DNA from: Pseudomonadota bacterium
GTDB lineage: Bacteria; Pseudomonadota; Gammaproteobacteria; Burkholderiales; Burkholderiaceae
Assembly: GCA_021778935.1 (NCBI GenBank)
Contig: JAJYBQ010000129.1
Span: 1-7,220, forward strand
Direction of reading: 5' to 3'
Length of the DNA: 7,220 nucleotides
Below, one piece after another: positions 6,772-7,220 of this stretch. The position numbers and the translations under genes are program-made. The notes beneath the pieces were generated by a model, which made no database searches, was not told the DNA's origin, and saw nothing but the letters and a program-made list of their open reading frames with translations. Every line of letters starts with the position of its first letter. Within the stretch, counting starts at the first letter, position 1.

Positions 6772-6782
6772 GCGGGAGATGG
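6755..6782 (+). repeat. Palindromic repeat copy C, spanning the pyrC' stop codon
   Basis: The arms 6757-6767 (CCCTCTCCCGC) and 6772-6782 (GCGGGAGATGG) pair with one mismatch around CTGA. The left half is identical to that of copy D. The TGAGGGTG tail found in A, B and D is missing, so this is a truncated or decayed copy. The pyrC' TGA (6769-6771) falls in the loop. It is in direct orientation with copy D, whose left arm begins about 40 bases downstream. Confidence 0.85.
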
Positions 6783-6820
6783 CGGGGCGACGAGTGGGAT
6801 CCGGCGTCCAGACCGGAAGA

Positions 6821-6862
6821 CCCCCTCTCCCGCTCAAGCGGGAGAGGGCGGGGGTGAGGGTG
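6821..6862 (+). repeat. Palindromic repeat copy D, overlapping the start of the acyltransferase gene
   Basis: The most regular copy. The arms CCCTCTCCCGC (6823-6833) and GCGGGAGAGGG (6838-6848) pair perfectly over 11 bases around TCAA, then come CGGGGG and TGAGGGTG. The right arm contains GGAGAGG, the probable ribosome-binding site of the next gene, and the tail contains its GTG start. There is no T-run, so it is not a normal terminator. Confidence 0.88.
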
Positions 6863-7220
6863 GCGCCATGGTTCCTGCGCGTCCCGGTGGCGACGATCTT
6901 TCTTGTCCTGCATCTCCTCTGGGGGATGGCGGCGGTGTTCCTGGTGTTCCCCGTCTTGCCGCCGCGGGCGCGCGACGCGATGGTCCGGCTCTGGTCCCGC
7001 CTGCTGCTCGTCATGGTCGGCGTGCGCGTGCAGCCGCGCGGTATCCCGCCGTCGTACGGCGGTGCCCCGGCAGGTGCGCTGCTCGTCCTGAACCATGTTT
7101 CCTGGCTCGATGTGTTCGTCGTGGCGGCGCTGTGCCCGGCGCGTTTCGTCGCCAAGGCGGACGTTGCGCGCTGGCCCGCGTTGGGGCGTTTCGCCCAGGC
7201 GGTGGGCACGCTGTTCGTCG
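6854..7220 (+). CDS. PlsC-domain acyltransferase (1-acylglycerol-3-phosphate O-acyltransferase-like), 5' part
   Basis: The first 122 codons of a membrane-bound lysophospholipid acyltransferase, which transfers an acyl chain to a lysolipid at the inner membrane. Residues about 12-35 (PVATIFLVLHLLWGMAAVFL onward) form one hydrophobic membrane helix. The catalytic HX4D block is seen as NHVSWLD (His81, Asp86), followed by ARFVAKADVARWPALGRFAQ. The family's next block is just starting (GTLFV) when the window ends. The frame is open through 7220. Likely start is GTG 6854, with GGAGAGG (6841-6847) six bases upstream; GTG 6860 is the alternative. The ATG at 6868 is in another frame. PlsC itself and the ornithine-lipid enzyme OlsA share these motifs, so the exact substrate is unresolved. 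The start lies 82 bases after the pyrC' stop, so co-transcription is plausible. Confidence 0.9.
   Translation, partial: MRVAPWFLRVPVATIFLVLHLLWGMAAVFLVFPVLPPRARDAMVRLWSRLLLVMVGVRVQPRGIPPSYGGAPAGALLVLNHVSWLDVFVVAALCPARFVAKADVARWPALGRFAQAVGTLFV

Noticed and set aside
6755..6862. Repeats C and D as a CRISPR array or intrinsic terminators
   Set aside because: There are only two units, each itself a palindrome with a unique 38-base gap and no third repeat; no T-run follows either stem, and no cas gene is present.
6868..6870. ATG as the start of the acyltransferase
   Set aside because: It is not in the frame that encodes NHVSWLD; that frame leads back to GTG 6860 or 6854.
5852..7209. Long minus-strand open frames opposite pyrC' and the acyltransferase gene
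   Set aside because: They run across the intergenic repeats and two real genes, are Arg/Pro-rich, and have no known motif; typical of high-GC DNA.

Overview
The window reads as chromosomal DNA of a GC-rich betaproteobacterium. A Rhodocyclales-type organism (Azoarcus/Thauera relatives) is my best guess. The reasons are the betaproteobacterial-style trimeric porin, the proteobacterial GroEL with a GGM tail, the order yqgE-ruvX-pyrR-pyrB-pyrC' followed by an acyltransferase, and a possible FNR/ANR-type box. The genus is an inference; no rRNA or other marker is present.

Layout: all seven genes lie on the + strand. Positions 1-875 are the 3' half of groL, closed by a strong intrinsic terminator with a UUCG loop (900-929). 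A 455-base spacer (930-1384) holds the leader of an outer-membrane porin gene (1385-2629), including an FNR-like box at 1119-1132. The porin is followed by three stacked hairpins, the last a terminator (2669-2698). From 2848 a compact cluster runs to the right edge: yqgE, ruvX, pyrR, pyrB, pyrC' and the 5' part of a PlsC-type acyltransferase. Gaps from ruvX through pyrC' are 4 bases, 4 bases and a 4-base overlap, so these genes are probably co-transcribed.

Function: PyrR (PRPP-motif regulator/phosphoribosyltransferase homologue), PyrB (aspartate transcarbamoylase, all main active-site motifs present) and PyrC' (a dihydroorotase homologue that has lost most metal ligands) form the Pseudomonas-type pyrR-pyrB-pyrC' set, in which PyrC' is a structural partner of PyrB and not an enzyme. 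The working dihydroorotase must be encoded elsewhere. YqgE and RuvX are conserved housekeeping neighbours.

The most interesting layer is a small palindromic repeat found four times between 3441 and 6862, plus a possible half copy at 2708-2725. Two copies flank ruvX in opposite orientation. The copies are built into the genes: one encodes the last 15 residues of RuvX and the purine-rich stretch before pyrR, one encodes the last residues and stop codon of pyrC', and one carries the probable ribosome-binding site and GTG start of the acyltransferase. I see no phage, transposase, CRISPR array, tRNA or clearly new multi-gene system.
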